In this document: piece by piece, positions 42,446 through 50,353 of the stretch
How the letters are laid out: each line of letters starts with the position of its first letter
Position numbering within the stretch: the stretch's first letter is position 1
NCBI RefSeq assembly: GCF_030812675.1
Contig: NZ_JAUSTE010000008.1
Span: forward strand, 124,001-188,000
Reading direction: 5' to 3'
From: Sinomonas atrocyanea
GTDB taxonomy: Bacteria; Actinomycetota; Actinomycetes; Actinomycetales; Micrococcaceae
DNA: 64,000 bases
The notes under the pieces: generated by a model
Databases searched by the model: none
What the model was told of the DNA's origin: nothing
What the model saw: the letters and a program-made list of their open reading frames with translations, nothing else
Position numbers and translations under genes: made by a program

Positions 42446-42717
42446 TCAACCACCACGATCCGATGTCCGTGGGTGGAGCGGCGTACCGCCGCTCCACCCC
42501 GCACCGGAAGGCCGTGATCGAGCAATTCGAGATCTTCATGGGCTTCCTGGGCTTCTGGGGCCTCATCCTCCTCGTCGCCACGGTCTGGCTGGAGGTCACG
42601 GGACAGCCCGCGCTCGGGTGGGCACTCGGCCTGCTCGCCGTCCTGCTCGCGATGGCGGGCCTGTGGAAGCTACGGGGCAGGGTGCTCCGCGGCGAGAAGG
42701 ACGAGTTCAAGGGCTGA
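42442..42717 (+). CDS. Small two-helix membrane protein in sugar ABC operon
   Basis: 91 residues from GTG 42442, overlapping the permease stop (GTGA). Two helices: IFMGFLGFWGLILLVATVWLEVTG and LGWALGLLAVLLAMAGLWKL, then a charged tail GRVLRGEKDEFKG. No known family recognised. Tight coupling to the permease suggests an accessory or stabilising subunit. A GGCCGCC palindrome (42724-42739) sits between it and the LacI gene. Confidence 0.7.
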   Translation: MINHHDPMSVGGAAYRRSTPHRKAVIEQFEIFMGFLGFWGLILLVATVWLEVTGQPALGWALGLLAVLLAMAGLWKLRGRVLRGEKDEFKG

Positions 42718-42755
42718 ATCACCGGCCGCCGCGGCGGCCCCCCTGGGGAGGGAAC

Positions 42756-43775
42756 ATGGTAGGGATCGACGACGTCGCCGCCGCCGCGGGGGTGTCGACG
42801 GCGACGGTCTCGCGCGCCATCCGGGGCCTGCCGCGCGTCTCTCCCCAGACCCGCGCCAAGATCCTCGCGACGGCCAAGGAACTGGGCTACGTGCCGTCCT
42901 CGGCCGCCTCCCGGCTGGCGAGCGGGAAGACGCGCACCGTCGGGGTGCTCGCCCCTTACGTCGACCGGTGGTTCTTCGGGAAGGCGATCGCCGGCGTCGA
43001 CCAGGAACTGCACGGACACGGGTACAACCTCTCCCTGTTCAATCTCGGGGGGCGCTCCTCGCCGCGCGAGCGGCTCTTCAGCAAGGCCATGGTGCACAAG
43101 CAGATCGACGCGCTCCTGCTCCTGTGCATGTTCCTGCGCCCCGAGGAGATCGAGGACCTCCACGCGATCGACATGCCGCTTATCGTGGTGGGCGGCCCGG
43201 TGCCGGGCTGCCCCAACGTCGGGATCGACGACTACCTCGCCGCGCGCTCCATCACCGAGCACCTCATCGGCCTCGGCCACCGGCACATCGCTCTCCTGCA
43301 CGGGCAGGACGATTCGGACCTGAACTTCTCCGTGCCGCAGATCCGCGTCGAGGGGTTCAACGACGCCGTCCACGCTGCCGGGCTCGAGCTCCATCCCGAG
43401 GCGTCCTTCTTCGGCAACTTCACGGTCGCGAGCGGCGTTGAGGCCCTCCACCGCTTCGTCGCGCTGCCCGAGCCGCGGCCCACGGCGATCGTCTGCGCCT
43501 CGGACGAGATGGCCCTCGGCGTGCTCTTCGAGGCCCGGCGTCTGGGCCTGCGCGTGCCGGAGGACCTGTCGGTGGTGGGAATCGACGGCCACGAGATGGG
43601 AGCCTCAGCAGGGCTCACCACGGTCTGGCAGGATCCCCGGGCCCAGGCGCGCCGCGGGACCCAGATGCTGCTCGCCGAACTCGGCGGTGAGGCCGGAGCG
43701 GTCCACAGCGAGGTCGCCGAGCAGCGGCTCATCGTCCGGGAGTCGACCGCCCCGCCGCCCGCCCCTTTCGTGTGA
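42756..43775 (+). CDS. LacI family repressor of the first sugar ABC operon
   Basis: 339 residues. HTH and hinge: MVGIDDVAAAAGVSTATVSRAIRGLPRVSPQTRAKILATAKELGYVPSSAASRLASGKT (residues 1-59). The periplasmic-binding-like core includes VGVLAPYVDRWFFGKAIAGVDQEL and VPEDLSVVGIDGHEMG. GGGGAGGG precedes the ATG. Encoded in the same direction right after the transporter genes; the operator at 39065 is the expected target. Confidence 0.92.
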   Translation: MVGIDDVAAAAGVSTATVSRAIRGLPRVSPQTRAKILATAKELGYVPSSAASRLASGKTRTVGVLAPYVDRWFFGKAIAGVDQELHGHGYNLSLFNLGGRSSPRERLFSKAMVHKQIDALLLLCMFLRPEEIEDLHAIDMPLIVVGGPVPGCPNVGIDDYLAARSITEHLIGLGHRHIALLHGQDDSDLNFSVPQIRVEGFNDAVHAAGLELHPEASFFGNFTVASGVEALHRFVALPEPRPTAIVCASDEMALGVLFEARRLGLRVPEDLSVVGIDGHEMGASAGLTTVWQDPRAQARRGTQMLLAELGGEAGAVHSEVAEQRLIVRESTAPPPAPFV

Positions 43776-43794
43776 ACTTCGCGCGATCGGGTAT
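43770..43794 (+). promoter_or_regulatory. Possible SigB/SigF-type stress promoter
   Basis: GTGT (43770-43773), 15-bp spacer and GGGTAT (43789-43794) resemble the GTTT-N15-GGGTAT promoter of general-stress sigma factors. A repeated 11-mer, GGTAYTCGACC, at 43790 and 43809 overlaps it. It precedes the stress-like operon at 43847-45812. Confidence 0.45.
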
Positions 43795-43846
43795 TCGACC
43801 ATGCGTCAGGTACTCGACCGAGTGACGATCGCGAAAGGAATAGACC

Positions 43847-44755
43847 ATGAGCGAATCTCTGTCCGGACATCCCGGAGGACCGCAGCAGTCGCCATCCACG
43901 ACGGACGCGGTGAAGGGCGAGGCCCAAGGGGTCGCGGGCGACGCGGCATCATCCGCCGGAGCCGTGGGAGGCGTGGCGAAGCAGGAGGCCACGAACGTGG
44001 CCCACGAAGCGAAGTACCAGGCCAAGGACCTCTACCACCAGAGCCGTCAGGAGCTCATGGAGCAGGCCGCCGCCCAGCAGTCGAGGGCCGCGGACGGACT
44101 CCGCTCCATCCACCGCGAGCTGCATTCAATGGCCTCCAACAGTGAGGAGCCGGGGGTCGGAACCGATCTGGTGCGCCAAGCGGCCAGTCGCGCAGGATCC
44201 TTCGCGGACTGGCTCGATGCCAGAGACCCGGGCTCCCTCCTGGAAGAGGTCAAGGGGTACGCGCGGCGCAAGCCCGGCGCGTTCCTTGCGATCGCTGCCG
44301 GCGCCGGCCTGCTCGCCGGCCGCCTGTCCCGGTCGCTGGCCGCGAACGCGTCAGACGGCGGAGCCCAGGCCCAGTCCCGGCCTGCCCAGATTCCGGCCCG
44401 CCCCAGCCAGGCGCCGGTACAGCCCGCTGCTCCTACCGCCGCGTACCCGACGGGGGAGGGCTTCCCGACTGACGGAGGCTACGCGGCCGGCGCGGGATCG
44501 GCAGCTGGGACCGGCTATCCGCCCGGTGCGGAGTACCCCGAGGAGGCCGGCTACGGTACCGGTGCCGGCTACGCCCAGGGCGGAGCGCGCGCCGGCGAGG
44601 GGTACCCGGAGGAAACCGGCTACGCCGAGCAGGCCGCGGGGACGGTGGGCAACCCCGACTACGCGGCGGGGCCCGCTGACGCCGACGGCTACACGGGCCG
44701 GCATGCCTCCGGCCTCGTGGAACCGCGCGACCCGGAGCGGGGTGAGCTTCCGTGA
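43847..44755 (+). CDS. Hypothetical helical membrane-associated protein with Gly/Tyr-rich tail
   Basis: 302 residues. Residues about 1-95 are Ala/Gln/Glu-rich and helical (QEATNVAHEAKYQAKDLYHQSRQELMEQAAAQQ). A short hydrophobic stretch GAFLAIAAGAGLLAGRLSRSL (about residues 144-165) may be a membrane helix. The rest is repetitive, with units such as AGTGYPPGAEYPEEAGYGTGAGYAQGG. No enzyme domain. It overlaps the Holin-X gene, giving a three-gene operon likely linked to envelope stress. GAAAGGA precedes the ATG. Confidence 0.75.
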   Translation: MSESLSGHPGGPQQSPSTTDAVKGEAQGVAGDAASSAGAVGGVAKQEATNVAHEAKYQAKDLYHQSRQELMEQAAAQQSRAADGLRSIHRELHSMASNSEEPGVGTDLVRQAASRAGSFADWLDARDPGSLLEEVKGYARRKPGAFLAIAAGAGLLAGRLSRSLAANASDGGAQAQSRPAQIPARPSQAPVQPAAPTAAYPTGEGFPTDGGYAAGAGSAAGTGYPPGAEYPEEAGYGTGAGYAQGGARAGEGYPEETGYAEQAAGTVGNPDYAAGPADADGYTGRHASGLVEPRDPERGELP

Positions 44756-45231
44756 GCCACAGCCCCGGGTATGAATCCGCCGGGGTCGCGGGCGGCCCCG
44801 GCTACGCCCCCGGAGCCGCTGCTACGCCGCCGGCCGAGGAGAAGGCCGCATCCAACTCGCTGGGCGATCTCGTCAAGGACGTCGCGGGCGACCTCTCGAC
44901 CCTGGTGCGCCAGGAGCTCGAGCTGGCCAAGGCCGAGGCGCGGGAGACCGCGACGCGCGCGGGCAAGGGTGCGGGGATGTACGGCGGGGCCGGGATTGCC
45001 GGCCACTTCGTGCTCCTCTTCCTCTCCCTCGCCCTGTGGTGGGCCCTCGGGTACTACCTCGTCGGTCTCGGCTGGTCGGCCGTGATCGTCGCCGTGCTCT
45101 GGGGCATCGTGGCCGCCATCCTGGCGGTCCGGGCCAAGAAGGAACTGCAGGCAGCCAAGGGCCTTCCGCGCACCGCGGAGACCGTCAAGAAGATTCCGGA
45201 GTCGCTCAAGCCGAGTGAGGAGCCACGATGA
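44752..45231 (+). CDS. Actinobacterial Holin-X family (DUF1469-like) membrane protein
   Basis: 159 residues from GTG 44752 (GTGA overlap). A disordered start is followed by SNSLGDLVKDVAGDLSTLVRQELELAKAEARETATRAGKGAGMYGGAGIAGHFVLLFLSLALWWALGYYLVGLGWSAVIVAVLWGIVAAILAVRAKKEL, the Holin-X/phage-holin superfamily III pattern with two helices. Despite the family name, chromosomal copies are not prophage genes. Forms an operon with a DUF3618 gene, a widely seen actinobacterial pairing. Confidence 0.88.
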   Translation: MSHSPGYESAGVAGGPGYAPGAAATPPAEEKAASNSLGDLVKDVAGDLSTLVRQELELAKAEARETATRAGKGAGMYGGAGIAGHFVLLFLSLALWWALGYYLVGLGWSAVIVAVLWGIVAAILAVRAKKELQAAKGLPRTAETVKKIPESLKPSEEPR

Positions 45232-45812
45232 GCCAGAACCCCGAAGAAGTCAGGCAGGACATCGAGCAGACGCGCGCGCGGCTGGGCTATGACGTGGATG
45301 CCGTGGCAGACAAGGTCACGCCCTCCCACATAGCGCACCGCCAGACCGAGAAGATCAAGGGGGCGATGTCAGGAATGAAGGACAAGGTCATGGGAACGGC
45401 CGATGACGCGAGGGCCTCGGCCAGGGACACCGTCCACGGCGCGGGCGACACCGTGGAGCACGCCCAGCAGGGCGTGGCCCGCAAGACCCGCGGGAACCCC
45501 CTCGCGGCAGGGCTCATCGCCTTCGGCGCCGGCCTGCTCGTCTCCTCGCTCATCCCGGCCAGCGAGAAGGAGCAGGAGCTCGCCGACACGCTCAAGGAGA
45601 AGGCGCAGCCACTCACGCAGGAAGTCGCGGGCGCTGCCCGCGAGGTGGCCGACCACCTGAAGGAGCCGGCCCAGGAGGCCGTCGCCTCTGTGAAGGACAC
45701 CGCCTCCTCCGGGGCCCAGAATGTGAAGGACGAGGCCCAGACCCAGGGCGGCGCTGTGCAGGACCGCGTCCAGGAAGCCCGCCAGAACGTCAGCGACGCC
45801 AGCGGCAGCTGA
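45228..45812 (+). CDS. DUF3618 family protein
   Basis: 194 residues. NPEEVRQDIEQTRARLGYDVDAVADKVTPSHIAHRQTEKIKGAM is the DUF3618 opening; GNPLAAGLIAFGAGLLVSSLIPAS (about residues 87-110) is a membrane helix; the rest is Ala/Glu/Lys-rich and helical, ending in LEA-like QNVKDEAQTQGG. Function unknown. The ATG overlaps the Holin-X stop. It converges on the gene at 45842; a small GCCGG-TCTT-CCGGC hairpin (45823-45836) separates them. Confidence 0.88.
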   Translation: MSQNPEEVRQDIEQTRARLGYDVDAVADKVTPSHIAHRQTEKIKGAMSGMKDKVMGTADDARASARDTVHGAGDTVEHAQQGVARKTRGNPLAAGLIAFGAGLLVSSLIPASEKEQELADTLKEKAQPLTQEVAGAAREVADHLKEPAQEAVASVKDTASSGAQNVKDEAQTQGGAVQDRVQEARQNVSDASGS

Positions 45813-45841
45813 CGTAGCACCCGCCGGTCTTCCGGCTGGCC

Positions 45842-46675
45842 TCAAGAAGCGCGGGCCAGCTGGCGGATCGGGATCCACCGGGAGGCGAGGCGCCGGTATG
45901 CGGCAGCGGCGCCCGTCATGTCCCCCTCGGCGAGGCATTCGATGCCAAGGAGCACGTCCGTCGGCGAGTCGTCGGGGAACACCCTGTCTGCCACACTGCC
46001 GTAGTCGAGTTCCACCATGGAGTCGGGGCTGAACTCCTCGAGCCACTCCGTGAGGGTCGTGAGCTCGTCGAGCAGATTCATCTCGGGCGCGGCGAGGGCG
46101 AGGTTGGCCACCGCGAAGCGTGCCCGGCTGATCGCCTTGGCCCACGTGGCGGTGATCCGGACCGTCGCCACATGGTCGTCCTCCTCGACGACGTCCGTCG
46201 GGTCACCCTCATGGAAGAGCACGAACCAGCTGAACGGGATGCCCCAGAGCGACTCGCGGGTGTTGATGCGCGGCGTCCCGGACTCCTCGGCGAGCCGGTC
46301 CACCCGCTCCTGGTGCCGTGCGCGGGCCGCCTCCGGAAGGAGGACGGACGCCAGGGGGGCGGGCGCCGTCGTGAGCACCGACTCCGCGGCGAGCCCGGAG
46401 CGCAGGACGAGTTGCGACGGGCAGTAGACCGTCTTCCCATCGGCGGTGATGCTCCGCGTGAACTCGGCGTGCCCGTCAGGGAACGGGTCGCCGGAATGGC
46501 GGGCGATGCGGCGCAGCGCGTCCTCGGCCTCCGCCCGGTCGAGCTCGTTCCGCCCCTGCTCCGAGAGCCCGCGCCTGATCCGCTCCTGCTCCTCGGCCGT
46601 GAAGGCGGAGAGGGGCTCGTAGACGCGCAGCTGGGAGGCGAGGGGGCGTCCCGCGCGGACGCGCCGCGCGCTCAT
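45842..46675 (-). CDS. Conserved-looking hypothetical protein
   Basis: 277 residues, cytoplasmic by composition, no family recognised. Two parts can be seen: an N-terminal region with ITADGKTVYCPSQLVLRSGL and SLWGIPFSWFVLFHEGDPTDVVEEDDHVATVRITATWAKAISRARFAVANL, and a helical C-terminal part that may be TPR-like (VLLGIECLAEGDMTGAAAAYRRLASRW). Codon use and length support coding. It is separated by 40 bp from the exonuclease gene transcribed in the same direction, so may be its downstream partner. Confidence 0.65.
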   Translation of the reverse strand: MSARRVRAGRPLASQLRVYEPLSAFTAEEQERIRRGLSEQGRNELDRAEAEDALRRIARHSGDPFPDGHAEFTRSITADGKTVYCPSQLVLRSGLAAESVLTTAPAPLASVLLPEAARARHQERVDRLAEESGTPRINTRESLWGIPFSWFVLFHEGDPTDVVEEDDHVATVRITATWAKAISRARFAVANLALAAPEMNLLDELTTLTEWLEEFSPDSMVELDYGSVADRVFPDDSPTDVLLGIECLAEGDMTGAAAAYRRLASRWIPIRQLARAS

Positions 46676-46715
46676 CCCGTTCCGCTCCAGGCGTGGGCCG
46701 CCGCAGACGGCGAGG

Positions 46716-47528
46716 TCACGAGGGGTCCGCCACGTCCACGACGACGGGCGCGTGGTCCGAGGCGCCCTTCCCCTTGCGCTCCTCGCGGTCGATCATCGCG
46801 CCCGTGACCCGCGAGGCGAACGCGGGGGAGCCGAGGACGAAGTCGATCCGCATGCCCTCCTTACGCGGGAAGCGCAGCTGGGTGTAGTCCCAGTAGGTGT
46901 ACACACCGGGTCCCGGAGTGAACGGCCGCACGACGTCGGTGTAGCCCGAGGCCTCGAACGCCCGGAAGGCCTCCCGCTCGGGCTCGCTGACGTGCGTGAA
47001 TCCCTGCGTGCGGAACAGGTCGATGTCCCACACGTCCTCGTCCCTGGGCGCGATGTTCCAGTCCCCGACGAGGGCGATCTGCGCATCGGGATCCTCGGCG
47101 ATCCACTCGGCGGCGTGGCCGTGCAGGACCTTGAGCCACTCGAGCTTGTACGGCATGTGCTCATCGTCGAGGGCGCGGCCGTTGGGGATGTAGAGGCTCC
47201 AGACCCGCACCCCGCCGCAGGTGGCCGCGATGGCGCGCGCCTCCTGGGCCGTGTTCTCGCCGTTCTTGCCGAACGAGGGCTGGTCCGGGAAGGTCCGCTC
47301 GACGTCGGTCAGCCCCACGCGGGAGGCGATCGCCACGCCGTTCCACTGGCTCAGCCCGAAGTGCGCGACCTCGTAGCCGTTGCGCTCGAAGAGCTCCCAC
47401 GGGAAGTTCTCGTCCTTGCACTTGGTCTCCTGGATCGCGAGCACGTCCACATCGCTGCGCAGGAGCCAGTTCTCGACGCGGTCGGCGCGGGCACGGAGGG
47501 AGTTGACGTTCCAGGTAGCAAGCTTCAC
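46716..47528 (-). CDS. xthA: Exodeoxyribonuclease III
   Basis: 270 residues from GTG 47528, giving VKLATWNVNSLRAR, the standard opening. Catalytic motifs of the EEP fold: ATWNVNSLR, IQETKCKDENFP, YIPNGR, LVGDWNIAPRDEDVWD, RIDFVLGSP and SDHAPVVVDV. It is an AP endonuclease/3'-5' exonuclease of base excision repair. TAGCGT lies 7 nt before the GTG, pointing to a leaderless message. An upstream ATG at 47564 would add 12 unlikely residues. Confidence 0.95.
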   Translation of the reverse strand: MKLATWNVNSLRARADRVENWLLRSDVDVLAIQETKCKDENFPWELFERNGYEVAHFGLSQWNGVAIASRVGLTDVERTFPDQPSFGKNGENTAQEARAIAATCGGVRVWSLYIPNGRALDDEHMPYKLEWLKVLHGHAAEWIAEDPDAQIALVGDWNIAPRDEDVWDIDLFRTQGFTHVSEPEREAFRAFEASGYTDVVRPFTPGPGVYTYWDYTQLRFPRKEGMRIDFVLGSPAFASRVTGAMIDREERKGKGASDHAPVVVDVADPS

Positions 47529-47603
47529 GCCGCCCACGCTATCAACCGCGCAGCGAGTCGGCACCGTGGGCAGCCGACGCGCTGCCGTCTGGCGGCCGGC
47601 GCG

Positions 47604-48449
47604 CTACTTCGACCAGCTCGTGGCCCCTTCGCGCCACCACGTGTCGAACAGCGTCACAGGGGTTGCGCGCTTGTGGCGCGTCATGAGGTAGCGGCGTTCG
47701 ATGGACTCGGCGACCTCGTCCGAGACCTCCCGCCCCTCGAGGTAGTCGTCGATGTCGTTGTAGGTGATGCCGAGCTCGTGCTCGTCCGTGCGGCCCGGCT
47801 GGAGATCGAGCAGGTCGGCCGTCGGGATCTTCTGCCACACCTGTTCCGGGGCGCCGAGGTGCTGCAGGAGAGCACGGTTCTGGCGCTTGTCGAGCCCGAA
47901 GAGCGGAAGGATGTCCGCGCCCCCGTCGCCATACTTGGTGAAGAACCCCGTCACGGATTCGGCGCCGTGGTCGGTGCCGATGACCAGGAGCCTGCGCTCG
48001 CCGGCGATCATGTACTGGGCCGCCATACGGGCCCGGGCCTTCGTGTTCCCGCGGACGAAGTCGCTCAGCTCGCCATCGCACGAACGCTCGTACTCGGACT
48101 CGAACCCGTCCACGGCGGCCTTGATGTTGAAGGTCCGCGTCGACCTGGGCCGGATGAAGTCGAGGGCGGCCTGCGCGTCCTCCTCGTCATGCTGGACCCC
48201 GTGGGGCAGGCGGACGGCGACGAAGTCGGCCTCGACGCCCTCCTCCGCGAGGGATTCGACCGCGAGCTGGGCCAGCCGGCCCGCGAGCGAGGAATCGAGG
48301 CCGCCGCTGATGCCGAGCACAAAGCCCTTGGAACCGGTCGCACGGAGGTAGTCCTTGAGGAACGCGACGCGCGCCTCGACCTCCTCGGCGGGGTCGATCT
48401 CGGGCTTGACGCCCATCTCCTCGATGATCTTCGCCTGGAGTTCGCGCAT
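47604..48449 (-). CDS. nadE: Ammonia-dependent NAD synthetase
   Basis: 281 residues. ATP pyrophosphatase P-loop [16 protein letters not shown], then [32 protein letters not shown] and the C-terminal [16 protein letters not shown] identify NH3-dependent NadE; no glutaminase domain is fused. It amidates nicotinate adenine dinucleotide to NAD. The ATG at 48449 is only 18 nt from the divergent dgoD ATG, with a shared -10-like element between them, so both messages are probably leaderless. Confidence 0.95.
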   Translation of the reverse strand: MRELQAKIIEEMGVKPEIDPAEEVEARVAFLKDYLRATGSKGFVLGISGGLDSSLAGRLAQLAVESLAEEGVEADFVAVRLPHGVQHDEEDAQAALDFIRPRSTRTFNIKAAVDGFESEYERSCDGELSDFVRGNTKARARMAAQYMIAGERRLLVIGTDHGAESVTGFFTKYGDGGADILPLFGLDKRQNRALLQHLGAPEQVWQKIPTADLLDLQPGRTDEHELGITYNDIDDYLEGREVSDEVAESIERRYLMTRHKRATPVTLFDTWWREGATSWSK

Positions 48450-48454
48450 GGGGA

Positions 48455-48461
48455 TAGCGTA
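48455..48461. promoter_or_regulatory. Bidirectional -10 element between nadE and dgoD
   Basis: TAGCGTA reads as TAGCGT (48455-48460) toward dgoD, 7 nt before its ATG, and as TACGCT toward nadE, 6 nt before its ATG. Clear -35 boxes are not visible on either side. Confidence 0.55.
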
Positions 48462-48467
48462 CTTGCC

Positions 48468-49613
48468 ATGGAGATTGCCCGCATCGAGACCTTCCTCGTG
48501 CCGCCACGCTGGCTCTTTGTCCGGATCGAGACCGACACCGGGATCGTGGGCTGGGGCGAGGCGACCTGCGAGGGCCGCTCGGAGACGGTCCGCACCGCCG
48601 TGGACCAGCTCTCCGAGCTCCTCCTCGGCCAGGACCCGCTGCGGATCGAGGACCACTGGCAGGTGCTCACCAAAGGCTCCTTCTACCGGGGCGGCCCCGT
48701 GCTCGCGAGTGCCGTGGCAGGACTGGACCAGGCCCTCTGGGACATCGCCGGGAAGCACTTCGGCGCCCCCGTCCACCAGCTCCTCGGCGGCCCCGTGCGG
48801 GACCGGATCCGCGTCTACGGGTGGGTCGGCGGCGACGAGCCGGACCAGGTGGCCGAGGCGATTGCCGCGCAGGTCGAGGCAGGGCTCACGGCCGTGAAGA
48901 TGAACGCGTCCGGGCGCATGTCGGCGAACGGCAGCATCGCCGAGCTCGACGGCGTCGTGCGCCGCGTCGCCGCGGCCCGCGACGTCCTCGGGCCGGACCG
49001 CGACGTCGCGGTGGACTTCCACGGCCGGTTCACGCTCGCCACGGCGCGGCGCGCGGCCTCCCTCCTGGCGGACCTGCACCCGTTCTTCCTCGAGGAGCCC
49101 GTGGTGCCGGAGAACTCCCACCTGATCGGGCGCATGGTCGAGTCGACCACGATCCCGATCGCCACCGGGGAGCGGCTCTACTCGCGGCAGGAGTTCCTCC
49201 CCGTGCTCCAGGCCGGGATCGCCGTCGCCCAGCCGGACCTGAGCCACGCGGGCGGCATCACCGAGGTGCGCAAGATCGCCGCGCTCGCCGAGGCCTTCGA
49301 CGTCCAGCTCGCCCCGCACTGCCCCCTCGGCCCGATCGCGCTCGCGGCGTGCCTGCAGGTCGGCTTCTCGACCCCGAACTACCTGATCCAGGAGCAGAGC
49401 ATCGGCATCCATTACAACCGGGGCGCCGAGGTGCTGGACTATGTGCTGGACCCCGGGCCGCTGGCGTTCGTGGACGGCTGCATCGAGCGGCTCACCGGCC
49501 CGGGCCTCGGCATCGAGGTCGACGAGGCGGCGGTCCGCGACGCCGACCGCCGGGGCCACGCCTGGCGCGGGCCGGTGTGGCGGCACCCCGATGGGTCGTT
49601 CGCCGAATGGTGA
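48468..49613 (+). CDS. dgoD: D-galactonate dehydratase
   Basis: 381 residues, same length as E. coli DgoD, enolase superfamily. It dehydrates D-galactonate to 2-keto-3-deoxygalactonate. Motifs: [45 protein letters not shown] (metal/catalytic His), [30 protein letters not shown] and [14 protein letters not shown], all DgoD-specific. First gene of a run with an aldolase and a sugar-acid kinase. No LacI-type operator of the nearby family is seen at its start. Confidence 0.95.
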   Translation: MEIARIETFLVPPRWLFVRIETDTGIVGWGEATCEGRSETVRTAVDQLSELLLGQDPLRIEDHWQVLTKGSFYRGGPVLASAVAGLDQALWDIAGKHFGAPVHQLLGGPVRDRIRVYGWVGGDEPDQVAEAIAAQVEAGLTAVKMNASGRMSANGSIAELDGVVRRVAAARDVLGPDRDVAVDFHGRFTLATARRAASLLADLHPFFLEEPVVPENSHLIGRMVESTTIPIATGERLYSRQEFLPVLQAGIAVAQPDLSHAGGITEVRKIAALAEAFDVQLAPHCPLGPIALAACLQVGFSTPNYLIQEQSIGIHYNRGAEVLDYVLDPGPLAFVDGCIERLTGPGLGIEVDEAAVRDADRRGHAWRGPVWRHPDGSFAEW

Positions 49614-49624
49614 CCCGGCCGCAA

Positions 49625-49683
49625 GCGATCGGCCAGCCCAGCGATCGGCCAGCCCAGCGATCGGCCAGCCCAGCGGTCGGCAG
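49625..49683. repeat. Tandem 16-bp repeat, 3.7 copies (GCGATCGGCCAGCCCA)
   Basis: Three identical 16-bp units at 49625, 49641 and 49657 and a partial fourth (GCGGTCGGCAG, 49673-49683) fill the gap between dgoD and the aldolase gene. Identity of the copies suggests recent slippage. It ends 6 nt before the aldolase ribosome site. Confidence 0.93.
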
Positions 49684-49699
49684 CGAAGGAAAGGCAGTC

Positions 49700-50353
49700 A
49701 TGAGAACTCTCGACAACCCCGCCCTCCTCGAGGTGGTCCGCGCGAGCCGCATCGTCGCCGTCATCCGCGGGGATTCGCCCGAGCATGCCGCCGGCGCCGC
49801 GCGCGTGCTCTTCCGCGAGGGCATCCGGCTCGTGGAGATCGCCCTCACCACTCCGGGCACGCCCGACGCGATCGCGTCCGTGGCCCCGGACGTCCCCGAG
49901 GGCGCCTACCTCGGGGCCGGGACCGTCCTGACCCTCGAGGACGTCGACGCGGTCGTCGCCGCGGGGGCGGCGTTCGTCGTGACCCCGTCCGTGAGCGAAT
50001 CCGTCCCCTACGCGGCCGGCCGGGGCGTCCCAGTCCTCGCCGGCGCCTTCACGCCGACCGAGGCCTACGAGGCGTGGCGGCAGGGCGCCGCCGCCGTCAA
50101 GCTCTTCCCCGCCTCGGCGGTCGGCCCCGGCTACCTCAAGGCCCTCACCGAGCCCTTCCCGCAGATCCCGTTCCTGGCCGTGGGCGGCATGGGGCTCGAG
50201 CAGCTCCCGCAGTACATCGCCGCGGGAGCCCTCGGGATCGGCGCCGGGGGGCCGCTCGTCGGCGACGGCGCGCGGGGCGGCAGCGCCGAGGCGCTCGCCG
50301 AGCGGGCCCGGGCCTTCGTCTCCGCCGCCCGGGAGCTCGAGGGCGCCGCATGA
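49700..50353 (+). CDS. KDPG/KDPGal-type aldolase
   Basis: 217 residues. Class I aldolase of the Eda/DgoA family: ASRIVAVIRGDSPEHA, RLVEIALTTPG (catalytic Glu), AAFVVTPSVSESV, and AAVKLFPASAVGPGYLKAL, whose Lys forms the Schiff base. It cleaves 6-phospho-2-keto-3-deoxy sugar acids to pyruvate and glyceraldehyde 3-phosphate. AAGGAAAGG precedes the ATG. Its stop overlaps the kinase start. Both galactonate and glucuronate routes in this region would need this step. Confidence 0.92.
   Translation: MRTLDNPALLEVVRASRIVAVIRGDSPEHAAGAARVLFREGIRLVEIALTTPGTPDAIASVAPDVPEGAYLGAGTVLTLEDVDAVVAAGAAFVVTPSVSESVPYAAGRGVPVLAGAFTPTEAYEAWRQGAAAVKLFPASAVGPGYLKALTEPFPQIPFLAVGGMGLEQLPQYIAAGALGIGAGGPLVGDGARGGSAEALAERARAFVSAARELEGAA

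Noticed and set aside
42724-42739. GGCCGCC...GGCGGCC palindrome as a terminator
   Set aside because: No T-tract, only a few bases before the LacI ribosome site, and such G/C palindromes are expected by chance at this GC content.
44752-45231. Prophage holin
   Set aside because: The Holin-X family name is historical; no phage genes are nearby and the gene is in an operon with DUF3618.
46752-48467. Upstream in-frame extension of dgoD by over 570 codons, antisense to xthA and nadE
   Set aside because: DgoD begins at 48468 exactly where the family does; the extension is the antisense shadow of two conserved genes.
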